NCBI RefSeq assembly: GCF_000153405.2
Contig: NC_020802.1
Location: forward strand, 2,127,883 to 2,191,882
Origin: Psychromonas sp. CNPT3
GTDB lineage: Bacteria > Pseudomonadota > Gammaproteobacteria > Enterobacterales > Psychromonadaceae
Length of the DNA: 64,000 bases
Direction: 5' to 3'
The number at the start of each line of letters is the position of its first letter. Position 1 is the stretch's first letter. The translations under genes were made by a program, and so were the position numbers. This document shows positions 9,384 to 17,724 of this stretch, in pieces. A model generated the notes under the pieces. It had not been told where the DNA came from. It saw only the letters and a list, made by a program, of their open reading frames with translations, and ran no database searches.

Positions 9384-10568
9384 ATGCGTAAAAATGAACT
9401 CTCTTCCTCTGCAGGTGGTTTTTTAAATAGCCCAAAAAACAGAGCGATTATTTATCAAGTCGTTGCTCTACTTATTGTTGTCTTCTTTGCCTATTATTTT
9501 GCAAATAATATGTTTTCTAACGTCCAAAACCGAGGTATCACAACAGGCTTCTCTTTTTTAGAGCATACGGCAGGCTTTGGTATTAGCCAAACATTGATCC
9601 CCTATGATGATGGGACATCAAGCTATTTAGATGTCTTTATTGTGGGTTTATTAAATACCTTATTGGTGTCTGTGATTGGTGTGTTTTGTGCCTCTGTTAT
9701 TGGTTTGTTAATTGGTATCGGACGCTTATCGTCTAACTTTTTAGTTGCTAAACTATCAATGGTTTATATTGAAACGTTTCGTAATATCCCCATTTTATTA
9801 CAAATTTTGTTTTGGTATAACATTGTATTAGCAGCACTGCCGAGCACCCGTAACAGCTTAAATTACTTTGATGCTATTTTCTTAAATAATCGAGGATTAT
9901 TATTACCTAAACCACTTTTTGAAGACGGTAGTGGCTTTATTTTAAGTGCTTTTATATTGGCTTGCTTTAGCGTGTTTTTTTTAGCGCGATGGGCAAAAAA
10001 ACGCCATGATTTAAGCGGTCAAGAGTTCCCTTTATTGAAGGTGTCTTTAGCCCTTTTAATACTATGCCCTCTCCTGGTGTTCTTTATTGTTAACCAACCT
10101 ATTCATGCTCAATACCCTGTTTTAAAAGGTTTTAATTTTCAGGGTGGCCTTGCTATTATCCCCGAATTATTAGCCCTTATTTTTGCATTGAGTATTTATA
10201 CTGCCACCTATATTGCAGAAGCGGTGCGCGCAGGTATCAACTCAGTTTCAACGGGCCAAAAAGAAGCAGCTAAATCTTTAGGGCTAAAAGATCATGTGAT
10301 TTTACGTAAAGTGGTGTTACCACAAGCACTGCGCGTGATCATCCCCCCTGTTATCAACCAATATCTTAATTTAGTGAAGAACTCCTCATTGGCAACGGCC
10401 ATAGGTTACCCCGACATTGTCACCCTCTTTTCTGGCACCACTTTAAATCAAGTGGGTCAAGCCATTGAAATTATATTAATGACTATGGCGGTTTACCTGT
10501 GCATCAGTATTGTTATCTCAGTTATTTTAAATTGGGTTAACGCTAAAATGGCTATTAAAGGAAGATAA
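9384..10568 (+). CDS. aapQ: General L-amino-acid ABC transporter, permease AapQ
   Basis: Inner-membrane permease of 394 residues, AapQ/BztB family, clearly longer than His/Gln-type permeases because of a large insert between spans. The EAA loop that contacts the ATPase is visible near 295-325 ([15 protein letters not shown] then VVLPQALRVIIPP). Hydrophobic spans occur at about 24-43, 88-118, 130-152, 187-205, 217-236 and later. It should pair with AapM as a heterodimer in the membrane. Two bases separate it from aapM. Confidence 0.93.
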   Translation: MRKNELSSSAGGFLNSPKNRAIIYQVVALLIVVFFAYYFANNMFSNVQNRGITTGFSFLEHTAGFGISQTLIPYDDGTSSYLDVFIVGLLNTLLVSVIGVFCASVIGLLIGIGRLSSNFLVAKLSMVYIETFRNIPILLQILFWYNIVLAALPSTRNSLNYFDAIFLNNRGLLLPKPLFEDGSGFILSAFILACFSVFFLARWAKKRHDLSGQEFPLLKVSLALLILCPLLVFFIVNQPIHAQYPVLKGFNFQGGLAIIPELLALIFALSIYTATYIAEAVRAGINSVSTGQKEAAKSLGLKDHVILRKVVLPQALRVIIPPVINQYLNLVKNSSLATAIGYPDIVTLFSGTTLNQVGQAIEIILMTMAVYLCISIVISVILNWVNAKMAIKGR

Positions 10569-10569
10569 T

Positions 10570-11649
10570 ATGGCAACTCATAAAATCATCAATGCCAGAC
10601 ACGCCCCGTCTACCAGTCGCGGTATTATATTCTGGCTACGCGAAAATTTATTTCCAAACCTTAAAAACTCTATTTTAACCTTGGTAGGCCTCTATTTACT
10701 GTCTATCACCCTGCCTCCTTTACTCAATTGGATGATATTTGACGCCACTTGGAGTGGAACACAAGCTGAAATAAGTAAAGACGGCGCGCGTTGGATTTTT
10801 ATTATTGAGAAATTTGATCTGTTTATTTATGGGTTTTACCCTGAAAGTTTACATTGGCGCCCTGATCTTGTGGTGTTAATTACAATTGCTTTTCTTGCGT
10901 GTGTTAAATGGCTTCCCCATTTTAAGATAAAAGTCTTTATTATTTTAATTTATCCTTTTATCTGTTTTTTCCTCATCAGTGGAGGGGTATTTGGACTTGA
11001 ACATGTTGCTACTGAAAAATGGGGAGGATTAATGCTCACTCTGATTGTGGCTGCGGTTGGTATTATTGTCTCGTTCCCTATCGGCATCGTGTTGGCACTG
11101 GGACGCCAATCTGATTTGCCTATTTTAAAATTTTTCTGCATAACTTTTATTGAATTTATTCGGGGCGTCCCGTTGATCACCATCTTATTTATGGCATCGG
11201 TGATCTTACCGCTGTTTTTTCATGATGGTATTGATTTTGATAAATTATTACGTGCACTGATTGGGATCACGCTTTTCCAATCTGCTTATATTGCAGAAGT
11301 TATTCGTGGTGGATTACAAGCGATACCCAAAGGTCAATATGAAGCTGCAAAATCACTGGGACTAAGCTATTGGAAAGGCATGTTATTAATTATATTGCCA
11401 CAAGCGTTAAAAATATCGATCCCAAATTTAGTGGGATCCTTTATTTCATTATTTAAAGATACGACCTTGGTTTTAATCATTGGTTTATTTGATGTGTTAG
11501 CCATGGTGACGCTAACAAATAGTGATAGTGACTGGCTAGGATACGAAATTGAAGGTTATGTATTTGTCACCATGATCTATTGGATCTTTTGCTTTAGCAT
11601 GTCGCAATATTCTAAACATATAGAACAAAAATTTAATACTGAGCATTAG
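10570..11649 (+). CDS. aapM: General L-amino-acid ABC transporter, permease AapM
   Basis: Second permease subunit, 359 residues, AapM/BztC family. Multiple hydrophobic spans and an EAA loop ([18 protein letters not shown], then [17 protein letters not shown]) at about 255-295. It starts just after aapQ and is followed by aapP, which gives the standard J-Q-M-P gene order. Confidence 0.93.
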   Translation: MATHKIINARHAPSTSRGIIFWLRENLFPNLKNSILTLVGLYLLSITLPPLLNWMIFDATWSGTQAEISKDGARWIFIIEKFDLFIYGFYPESLHWRPDLVVLITIAFLACVKWLPHFKIKVFIILIYPFICFFLISGGVFGLEHVATEKWGGLMLTLIVAAVGIIVSFPIGIVLALGRQSDLPILKFFCITFIEFIRGVPLITILFMASVILPLFFHDGIDFDKLLRALIGITLFQSAYIAEVIRGGLQAIPKGQYEAAKSLGLSYWKGMLLIILPQALKISIPNLVGSFISLFKDTTLVLIIGLFDVLAMVTLTNSDSDWLGYEIEGYVFVTMIYWIFCFSMSQYSKHIEQKFNTEH

Positions 11650-11672
11650 AATTAGTGCAACGAGGAAATATT

Positions 11673-12419
11673 ATGCCTGAACAAGAAATTATGATCTCAA
11701 TGCAAGATGTTAATAAGTGGTACGGTGATTTTCATGTCCTTAAAGATATTAATTTAAGTATCAAAAAAGGTGAAAAAGTGGTGATCTGTGGTCCATCTGG
11801 ATCAGGAAAGTCGACGGCTATCCGCTGCTTAAATCACCTTGAGAAATTTCAAGAAGGTGAGATTTATATTAATGGTACGCATTTAATCGATGATGTTGAA
11901 GTGGTACGTCATATTCGCGCACAGGTGGGAATGGTCTTCCAACATTTTAATCTTTTCCCGCATTTAAGTGTGTTAGAAAATTTGATCATTGCCCCAATTT
12001 GGGTACATAAAGTGCCACGTAAAGAGGCGATTGCAACTGCGATGTCCTATCTTGAGCGTGTTAAAATTGCAGATCAAGCTCATAAATACCCAAATCAACT
12101 ATCCGGAGGGCAGCAACAGCGTGTGGCGATTGCTCGTTGCTTATGTATCAATCCTGATATTATGTTGTTTGATGAGCCAACGTCCGCTCTCGATCCGGAA
12201 ATGGTGTCAGAAGTACTCGATGTTATGGTAGAGCTTGCTGATGAAGGTATTACGATGATTTGTGTTACACATGAAATGGGATTTGCTAAAAAAGTAGCGG
12301 ATCGGGTGATTTTTATGGATGCCGGACAAATCATCGAAGAAAATGAACCTCATGCGTTTTTTGATAATCCAAAATCCGATCGACTCAAACTGTTTTTAGA
12401 ACAAATATTATCACATTAA
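11673..12419 (+). CDS. aapP: General L-amino-acid ABC transporter, ATP-binding protein AapP
   Basis: ABC ATPase of 248 residues from the ATG at 11673, which is preceded by GAGGAAA. An in-frame GTG at 11655 would add six residues but lacks a ribosome site. Walker A is [10 protein letters not shown], the signature is [13 protein letters not shown], Walker B is [12 protein letters not shown], and the switch His lies in CVTHEM. It powers AapQM. A terminator hairpin follows at once, so the operon ends here. Confidence 0.95.
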   Translation: MPEQEIMISMQDVNKWYGDFHVLKDINLSIKKGEKVVICGPSGSGKSTAIRCLNHLEKFQEGEIYINGTHLIDDVEVVRHIRAQVGMVFQHFNLFPHLSVLENLIIAPIWVHKVPRKEAIATAMSYLERVKIADQAHKYPNQLSGGQQQRVAIARCLCINPDIMLFDEPTSALDPEMVSEVLDVMVELADEGITMICVTHEMGFAKKVADRVIFMDAGQIIEENEPHAFFDNPKSDRLKLFLEQILSH

Positions 12420-12424
12420 TAAAA

Positions 12425-12459
12425 ATGCCAAACACCTTAATGATCGTGTTTGGCGTTTA
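12425..12459 (+). terminator. Terminator of the aap operon
   Basis: Arms GCCAAACAC (12427-12435) and GTGTTTGGC (12446-12454) pair perfectly and are followed by a short GTTT. It begins eight bases after the aapP stop. Confidence 0.7.
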
Positions 12460-12702
12460 ACTCTTAAGGCCATTTAATCGCTACATATACCGATTAAACA
12501 AACACATAACAGGCTAAATTCGCAGTGTATTTTTGCTACATTCTCAACTTTTAAAATATCTAAAAGCATTTAAGTCTTAATGCTTCTCGTCTTTACGCTC
12601 TTAAAGTCGCCTGATACACCGTCATAACGCCTCCTCACATAAAGTTACTCTTTACAATAGGGGGCGTTCTGTTATGGTGCGCGCCTCACAATTAATCATC
12701 TT
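12460..12702. other. Intergenic region between aapP and the repeat upstream of satP
   Basis: No open frame or clear RNA signal seen. The 161-bp repeat follows directly. Confidence 0.4.
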
Positions 12703-12863
12703 ATAGCAAAGGAATTAATTAAGTTTTCATGTATTGCGCAGAAAAAATTAGCACTAGCAAGGCGTGAGTTGTAGGAGATAGTTGTTCTCACTTCAAAACT
12801 CACAACGCAGGTAGGGATAATTTCAACAAGCAAGACAGGTAACCTTTTTAGTTTCTTTGGTAT
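12703..12863 (+). mobile_element. MITE-like repeat, copy 1
   Basis: 161 bp, differing from the copy at 41718-41878 at about 7 positions by eye. The ends are imperfect inverted repeats beginning ATA(C/G)CAAAGGAA. It has no coding capacity. The centre holds further inverted repeats (GTGAGTT ... AACTCAC). It ends 24 bases before the satP start codon, so the satP leader or promoter must lie inside or beyond it. Confidence 0.85.
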
Positions 12864-12887
12864 TATACATACAACAAGGTATTTTAT

Positions 12888-13454
12888 ATGTCACAAACTC
12901 TTAAACTTGCAAACCCTGGCCCTCTTGGCTTAATGGGTTTTGGTATGACAACCATTTTGCTTAATATCCATAATGCAGGTTTCTTCCCAATGAGCGCGAT
13001 GATCTTAGCGATGGGCCTTTGTTACGGTGGTCTAGCACAAGTGATTGCCGGTATCCTTGAGTTTAAAAAAGGTAATACGTTTGGTCTTACTGCCTTTACT
13101 TCTTATGGATTTTTCTGGATAAGCTTAGTTGTCCTTATTGTATTTCCAACATTAGGCCTTGCTGACGCAACACCTGCTGGATTCATGGGCTGTTACTTAA
13201 CAATGTGGGGCATTTTCACCGCCTTTATGTTTGTTGCTACATTACGTATTAACCGTGGTTTACAGTTTATTTTTGCAAGCTTAACGTTGTTATTTGCTTT
13301 ACTTGCAGCACACGCATTTACTGGGATCCAATGGATAGGACACCTTGCAGGTTATGAAGGTATTATTTGTGGCGCCAGTGCTATTTATGTTGCGATGGCA
13401 GAAGTTATCAATGAACAATACGGACGTACTATATTACCGATTGGTAAAGTATAA
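12888..13454 (+). CDS. satP: Acetate/succinate transporter SatP (GPR1/FUN34/YaaH family)
   Basis: Integral membrane protein of 188 residues with six predicted spans. The family motif near the N-terminus, NPGPLGLMGFGMTT (residues 8-21, the NPAPLGL type), is present. In E. coli SatP moves acetate and succinate with protons across the inner membrane. The ATG has AAGG 9 bases upstream. A GAAA-loop terminator follows and is shared with the convergent operon. A repeat element sits directly upstream. Confidence 0.92.
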   Translation: MSQTLKLANPGPLGLMGFGMTTILLNIHNAGFFPMSAMILAMGLCYGGLAQVIAGILEFKKGNTFGLTAFTSYGFFWISLVVLIVFPTLGLADATPAGFMGCYLTMWGIFTAFMFVATLRINRGLQFIFASLTLLFALLAAHAFTGIQWIGHLAGYEGIICGASAIYVAMAEVINEQYGRTILPIGKV

Positions 13455-13472
13455 CTTTATTAAAATATCTCT

Positions 13473-13503
13473 AAAAAAACCGAGTGAAAACTCGGTTTTT
13501 TTT
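13473..13503 (+). terminator. Terminator after satP, usable in both directions
   Basis: Arms AAAAACCGAGT (13475-13485) and ACTCGGTTTTT (13490-13500) around a GAAA loop, with T on one side and A on the other. It lies between satP and the convergent permease gene. Confidence 0.88.
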
Positions 13504-13547
13504 ACTTTATTTTTTCTTATAGCAGCTGAAATCTATCGATACAATCT

Positions 13548-14222
13548 TCAGCTTTGTGCATAATGCATTTCCCATCGTTTAAAAATATAAATAACAGAAA
13601 ATGTTAAACACATATATAAAACAGCAGCTGCTAAATAAGCTTCAAAAGGCGCATAATAACGCGAGTTCACCACACGAGCAGCCCCTGTAATATCAACAAT
13701 CGTCACTAGACCGGTGATCGCACTACCGTGGATCATAAAAATAATTTCATTACTATAAACGGGTAATGCTCGGCGCAATGCATTAGGCAATGTAATACGC
13801 TTTAATATCAGCCATGCGCTCATACCATACGCTTTAGCTGCTTCAAGTTCCCCTTTGGGCATAGTGACTATCACCCCTCGCACAATCTCTGCAGTATAAG
13901 CGCCCGTATTTAGGGTTAGCGCCAATAGAGCACAAAACCATGCTTCTTGAAAATACTCCCACAACCAACTATCACGTAAAGCCTCAAATTGCCCACTGCC
14001 ATAATAAATAATAAATAATTGGATCAATAAAGGCGTGCCCCTAAAAAAATACATATAAAGATGTACGGGGACTTTAAGTATCTTACATTGCGAGCTACAA
14101 ATGATGCCCGCCGGAATGGCGATAAACAACCCTAAAATAAGCGCAGTCCCAACAAGGTGCACCGTCGTCCACGCCCCCTGTAAATAAAACGAATATTCAT
14201 TAACAAAAATTGAAAAATCCAT
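13548..14222 (-). CDS. Basic-amino-acid ABC transporter permease (HisM/ArtM-like)
   Basis: Inner-membrane permease of 224 residues. About five hydrophobic spans and the EAA loop TMPKGELEAAKAYGMSAW followed by ITLPNALRRALP. Length and sequence fit the second permease of histidine/arginine/ornithine systems (HisM, ArtM, AotM). It is the last of four genes in the order ATPase, binding protein, permease Q, permease M, the order of E. coli artPIQM. Two bases separate it from the upstream permease. Confidence 0.9.
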   Translation of the reverse strand: MDFSIFVNEYSFYLQGAWTTVHLVGTALILGLFIAIPAGIICSSQCKILKVPVHLYMYFFRGTPLLIQLFIIYYGSGQFEALRDSWLWEYFQEAWFCALLALTLNTGAYTAEIVRGVIVTMPKGELEAAKAYGMSAWLILKRITLPNALRRALPVYSNEIIFMIHGSAITGLVTIVDITGAARVVNSRYYAPFEAYLAAAVLYMCLTFSVIYIFKRWEMHYAQS

Positions 14223-14224
14223 TT

Positions 14225-14965
14225 CTACCTCACTTTTATGCTATATCGATGCTCAGCCCACTTTAAAAAAACACTTGAAACTGAAGTAAAAAAAAGAAAA
14301 ATAAACGCAATTGCCAAATAAAAAGTAAAGGGTTGTTGCGTAGCACCCGCAGCATCACCTGCAATTTTAACCATATCTTGCAAACCAATAACCGACACTA
14401 ACGCAGTCGCTTTTAATAAGACTAACCAATTATTGCCAATGCCCGGCAATGCATGGCGCATCATTTGCGGAAATAGCACACGGCTAAACACTTTATATTG
14501 ACTCATTCCATAGGCTCTAGCTGCTTCTATTTGCCCTTTATCGACGGCCAAAATGGCGCCCCTAAAGGTTTCCGTCATATAGGCCCCAAAGATAAAACCA
14601 ATGGTGACAATACCTGCAAAATATGGACTTATATCAATATAATCGGGTAAAAATCCATACCATTGATGGCTTGAGTCAAAGCGCGTTATCAATGAATTTA
14701 AGTTTTCATTAATCCAATAACTCATATTATTTACTAAGATTTGCCCACCAAAAAAGATAAGTAACATCAGGATAAGATCAGGGATCCCGCGAATGAGTGT
14801 GCTGTATAGTGTCGCACAATACCTTAACGTTACCGATGAAGATAACTTTGCCAAGGCTCCTATCAAGCCTAAAAAAAGCGCTAACAGCAACGACAATAAT
14901 GCAACTTGTATAGTCAGCCATGCACCCGCAATTAATATCTGTTGATAATTTTGTAATTCATGCAT
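14225..14965 (-). CDS. Basic-amino-acid ABC transporter permease (HisQ/ArtQ-like)
   Basis: Inner-membrane permease of 246 residues. The first span begins near residue 15, and the EAA loop is AVDKGQIEAARAYGMSQY then VLFPQMMRHALPG. It forms the membrane channel with the HisM-like subunit encoded directly after it. A large inverted repeat lies between this gene and the binding-protein gene and may reduce its transcription. The likely substrates are arginine, ornithine, lysine or histidine, judged from the binding protein. Confidence 0.9.
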   Translation of the reverse strand: MHELQNYQQILIAGAWLTIQVALLSLLLALFLGLIGALAKLSSSVTLRYCATLYSTLIRGIPDLILMLLIFFGGQILVNNMSYWINENLNSLITRFDSSHQWYGFLPDYIDISPYFAGIVTIGFIFGAYMTETFRGAILAVDKGQIEAARAYGMSQYKVFSRVLFPQMMRHALPGIGNNWLVLLKATALVSVIGLQDMVKIAGDAAGATQQPFTFYLAIAFIFLFFTSVSSVFLKWAEHRYSIKVR

Positions 14966-14982
14966 ACGTTTTCTTATTGCTA

Positions 14983-15010
14983 AAGCCGTAAAAATTAATT
15001 TTTACGGCTT
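14983..15010 (-). terminator. Palindrome between binding-protein and permease genes (attenuator)
   Basis: Perfect 14-bp arms AAGCCGTAAAAATT / AATTTTTACGGCTT with no spacer. On the minus strand it follows the binding-protein stop by 10 bases, with only three T after it, so partial termination or 3'-end stabilisation is more likely than full termination. Confidence 0.55.
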
Positions 15011-15020
15011 AGTGAATCGA

Positions 15021-15812
15021 TTATTGCGCGCTACCATAGATATCAAAACTAAAGTATTTATCTTGTATTTTCTGATAAGTTCCATCTGCACGTACGGCTT
15101 CTATCGCACGGTTAAACTGCTCTACAAGATCTTTATCTTGTTTACGAATAGCAATACCCGCACCTTCGCCAAACCACTTCGGATCGTTAAGTTTAGGGCC
15201 TACAAAATTAAATTTATCGCCACCCTTCTTACCCAACAAGCCATCCGTAATCGCAGCTGAGTCAGCTAATACATAATTTAAACGTCCTGATTTTAAATCC
15301 AAATAAGCATCATTGGCAGAGCCATAACGCATTATTTTTGCATCTGGATAATTATCTGAAACATAAGTATCCATCGAACTTGCACGTTGTACACCTATTT
15401 TTTTACCTGACATAAATGCATTTGTTTCTTCGTATAGCGTGCCTTTTAGTGCCACAAATCGTGCCGGAATATGCTGATATTTATCCGTAAACGCTACTTT
15501 TTTAAGTCGCGCTTCGGTGATATCCATCGTCGCAATAATGGCATCAAATTTACGCGCTAATAACGCAGGAATAATGCCATCCCAGTCTTGTTTGATATAA
15601 GTACATTTAGCGTTCATCTTTTCACACAATGCATTGGTTAAATCAATATCGAACCCACTCACACTGCCATCCGCTTCAGTGATAGCAAAAGGTGGATAAG
15701 CACCTTCAACCCCTACTCGGATCTCTTTCCACTCTTTGGCCTGTACAACATTGACTGATAATACGAATAAAGCAACCAGCACATGTGCCAGAGATATGTG
15801 TATTTTTTTCAT
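15021..15812 (-). CDS. Lysine/arginine/ornithine/histidine-type periplasmic binding protein
   Basis: Protein of 263 residues with a signal peptide ending near VQA (residue 25). The mature part has the family-3 solute-binding motif GFDIDLTNALCEKM and ends YFSFDIYG, closely like LAO-binding protein and HisJ (which ends YFDFNVYG). The paired Cys in LCEKMNAKC match the disulphide of HisJ/LAO. It binds a basic amino acid in the periplasm and delivers it to the two permeases. It lies 129 bases downstream of the ATPase gene, and a stem follows it. Confidence 0.9.
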   Translation of the reverse strand: MKKIHISLAHVLVALFVLSVNVVQAKEWKEIRVGVEGAYPPFAITEADGSVSGFDIDLTNALCEKMNAKCTYIKQDWDGIIPALLARKFDAIIATMDITEARLKKVAFTDKYQHIPARFVALKGTLYEETNAFMSGKKIGVQRASSMDTYVSDNYPDAKIMRYGSANDAYLDLKSGRLNYVLADSAAITDGLLGKKGGDKFNFVGPKLNDPKWFGEGAGIAIRKQDKDLVEQFNRAIEAVRADGTYQKIQDKYFSFDIYGSAQ

Positions 15813-15941
15813 TTACTATCCTTTTTAAATATAAGTTATGCGTTATAAATAACCGTGATAAAACATCACAGTAGTTGATGTACTGCCTATTTATCTGACT
15901 AAAATATGTACTATAAAACCAGCCTTCATTTCATTTTTCGA

Positions 15942-16709
15942 TTAGTAAACAGATGATATAAATTGTTTAAAACGTACTGAGGATGGATTCTCAAAAATGA
16001 TCTCAGGTTTACCCTGCTCTTCTATGACCCCTTGATGTAAAAAAATAACCTTACTTGATACTTCTCGTGCAAACGCCATTTCGTGGGTCACGACCAACAT
16101 CGTGCGGCCTTCATCGGCCAGATCTCGCATCACATTTAACACGTCTCCAACTAATTCAGGATCTAATGCCGAAGTGGGTTCATCAAAAAGCATGACTTCA
16201 GGCTCAACCGCCAGTGCACGAGCTATCGCGACGCGTTGTTGTTGTCCTCCCGAGAGTTGTCCTGGAAAATAATCTTTACGCTCATAGAGTCCCACTCGAT
16301 GTAAGATTTCTTCCGCTTTCATAATGGCCTCTTTTTTAGGCACCCCCAAAACATGTATCGGTGCTTCAATCACGTTTTCTAGCGCCGTCATATGCGACCA
16401 TAAATTAAAGCCTTGAAAAACCATTGCTAAGCGCGAACGAAGACGCTGAACTTGTTTTATGGAAACGGCAACCGGCCCCGCATTTTTATCTTCACGCATT
16501 TCGATTAATTCACCTTTCACATATATTTCACCCGATGAGGGTGTCTCTAAAAGGTTAATACAGCGTAACAACGTACTTTTACCCGATCCCGATGCCCCCA
16601 AAATAGAGATAACATCGCCTTGATAAGCATCAAGATTAATGCCTTTTAACACCTCATGATCTGCAAATGACTTATGCAGGTTTTTTATTTTTAACGTCGC
16701 TATGGGCAT
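15942..16709 (-). CDS. Basic-amino-acid ABC transporter ATP-binding protein (HisP-like)
   Basis: ABC ATPase of 255 residues from the ATG at 16709 ([15 protein letters not shown]). The frame stays open 34 codons upstream, but that stretch holds a regulatory palindrome and has no family similarity. Walker A is [10 protein letters not shown], the signature [13 protein letters not shown], and Walker [13 protein letters not shown]. The [13 protein letters not shown] stretch is characteristic of HisP. First gene of the operon. An ARG-box pair upstream suggests repression by ArgR with arginine. Confidence 0.92.
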   Translation of the reverse strand: MPIATLKIKNLHKSFADHEVLKGINLDAYQGDVISILGASGSGKSTLLRCINLLETPSSGEIYVKGELIEMREDKNAGPVAVSIKQVQRLRSRLAMVFQGFNLWSHMTALENVIEAPIHVLGVPKKEAIMKAEEILHRVGLYERKDYFPGQLSGGQQQRVAIARALAVEPEVMLFDEPTSALDPELVGDVLNVMRDLADEGRTMLVVTHEMAFAREVSSKVIFLHQGVIEEQGKPEIIFENPSSVRFKQFISSVY

Positions 16710-16745
16710 AATTAAAATTCGCTTTTTATCTAAACGTAAACATTG

Positions 16746-16780
16746 ATGCACTTTCTCGTTAGCAAAACGAGAAAGTGCAT
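16746..16780 (-). promoter_or_regulatory. Perfect 15-bp inverted repeat in the leader of the HisP-like gene
   Basis: Arms 16746-16760 and 16766-16780 are exact reverse complements (ATGCACTTTCTCGTT) around a 5-base loop. No T run follows, so it is not a standard terminator. It lies between the ARG boxes and the start codon and touches the weaker box. It may be an mRNA stem or a second operator. Confidence 0.6.
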
Positions 16781-16810
16781 ATCTACTTATAATCCGTGAA
16801 TAAGTATTCA
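16776..16810 (-). promoter_or_regulatory. Tandem ARG boxes (ArgR operator)
   Basis: TGAATAAGTATTCA at 16797-16810 matches the ARG-box core TGAATWWWWATTCA at 13 of 14 positions. A weaker half-conserved box, TGCATATCTACTTA, is at 16776-16789, exactly 21 bp away centre to centre, the spacing of paired E. coli ARG boxes. The placement is upstream of a basic-amino-acid transporter. Confidence 0.7.
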
Positions 16811-17674
16811 ATAATAAAGAGTAGAAAACAAGCCTTTAAAACAAATAAACCAATAAAGATTTATTTTTTATTATTTATTTACACTTTAAAGGTGGATCAC
16901 AAAAAGAATTATCATTAAAAAACTTATCATAAAATCATGTTTCTTAATGATAAGACTGATACTCTGAATTTAACAAACGAATACACAGCCAAAAAAATAG
17001 AATAAAAACCCTTTGTTATCAACGCGTTTATTTTTATGTTGTATTTTAAATAATTTACATCTGGAATTATCTATTCGATATCATTTTAATGAAAATCACA
17101 ACAATCAGATGTTTACCTGTTTTTAGAGAGGATCAAACACAAAACAACAAATCTTTTATAGACCTTATTTTTACAGACTTTGTTTTTGACTTTATTTTAA
17201 AATGCAATGTTATGCACTTTACTTTAGGGGTAGAAAAAGAAGATAAGGAGGATATTAACGCATTTTTGTATGATAAATAATATCGAAGCCTCTGAGCCTC
17301 CAAGATGTATTATCCGCAAACAAAATTGGACGTCGCTCTAAGGCAAAAATGAAATAAGAGGGCTCTATACCCTATTTTATAACCCAACATATCAATAACA
17401 CCCAAATAAGACGTACAGCCCTGCAGTCGTTCTATTAAAGAGCGCATGCTGCCTACAGACAATAAAAAGGGAATAACGATCAGATAGATATATATGAACG
17501 GTTATCTAAGCAAGCGCTAGATAAAGCATAGAGAGATAATATGGCGGTAAAGATAAAAATTAAAAAATGGCTGAGGAGTATTTTCATATGATGAGGATAC
17601 GTATTATGTCACAGGTCAAGTCGTACGGATCGCGCGCAGATACAATTAAAAGTATTTCTCCTTTTATAGGCAAT
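16811..17674. other. Long gene-poor interval between the ABC operon and pnp
   Basis: About 860 bases without a gene I can support. A 63-codon frame at 17089-17280 (+) and a 45-codon frame at 17310-17447 (-) lack ribosome sites and recognisable sequence. The first part is extremely AT-rich. No RNA gene was recognised. It may be decayed coding sequence. Confidence 0.4.
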
Positions 17675-17699
17675 AAAAAAGCAAGCCGAAGCTTGCTTT
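17675..17699 (-). terminator. Terminator of pnp
   Basis: On the minus strand AAGCAAGC / GCTTGCTT arms (17679-17686, 17691-17698) around a 4-base loop, followed by a run of T. It lies 26 bases after the pnp stop. Confidence 0.9.
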
Positions 17700-17724
17700 A
17701 AATCAGTTCTAATAGGTTAATGCA

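Noticed and set aside
17089-17280. 63-codon frame in the gap before pnp
   Set aside because: No ribosome site, AT-driven composition and no recognisable family.
17310-17447. 45-codon minus-strand frame, hydrophobic upstream part
   Set aside because: The start lacks a ribosome site and nothing matches a known family; it may be decayed sequence.
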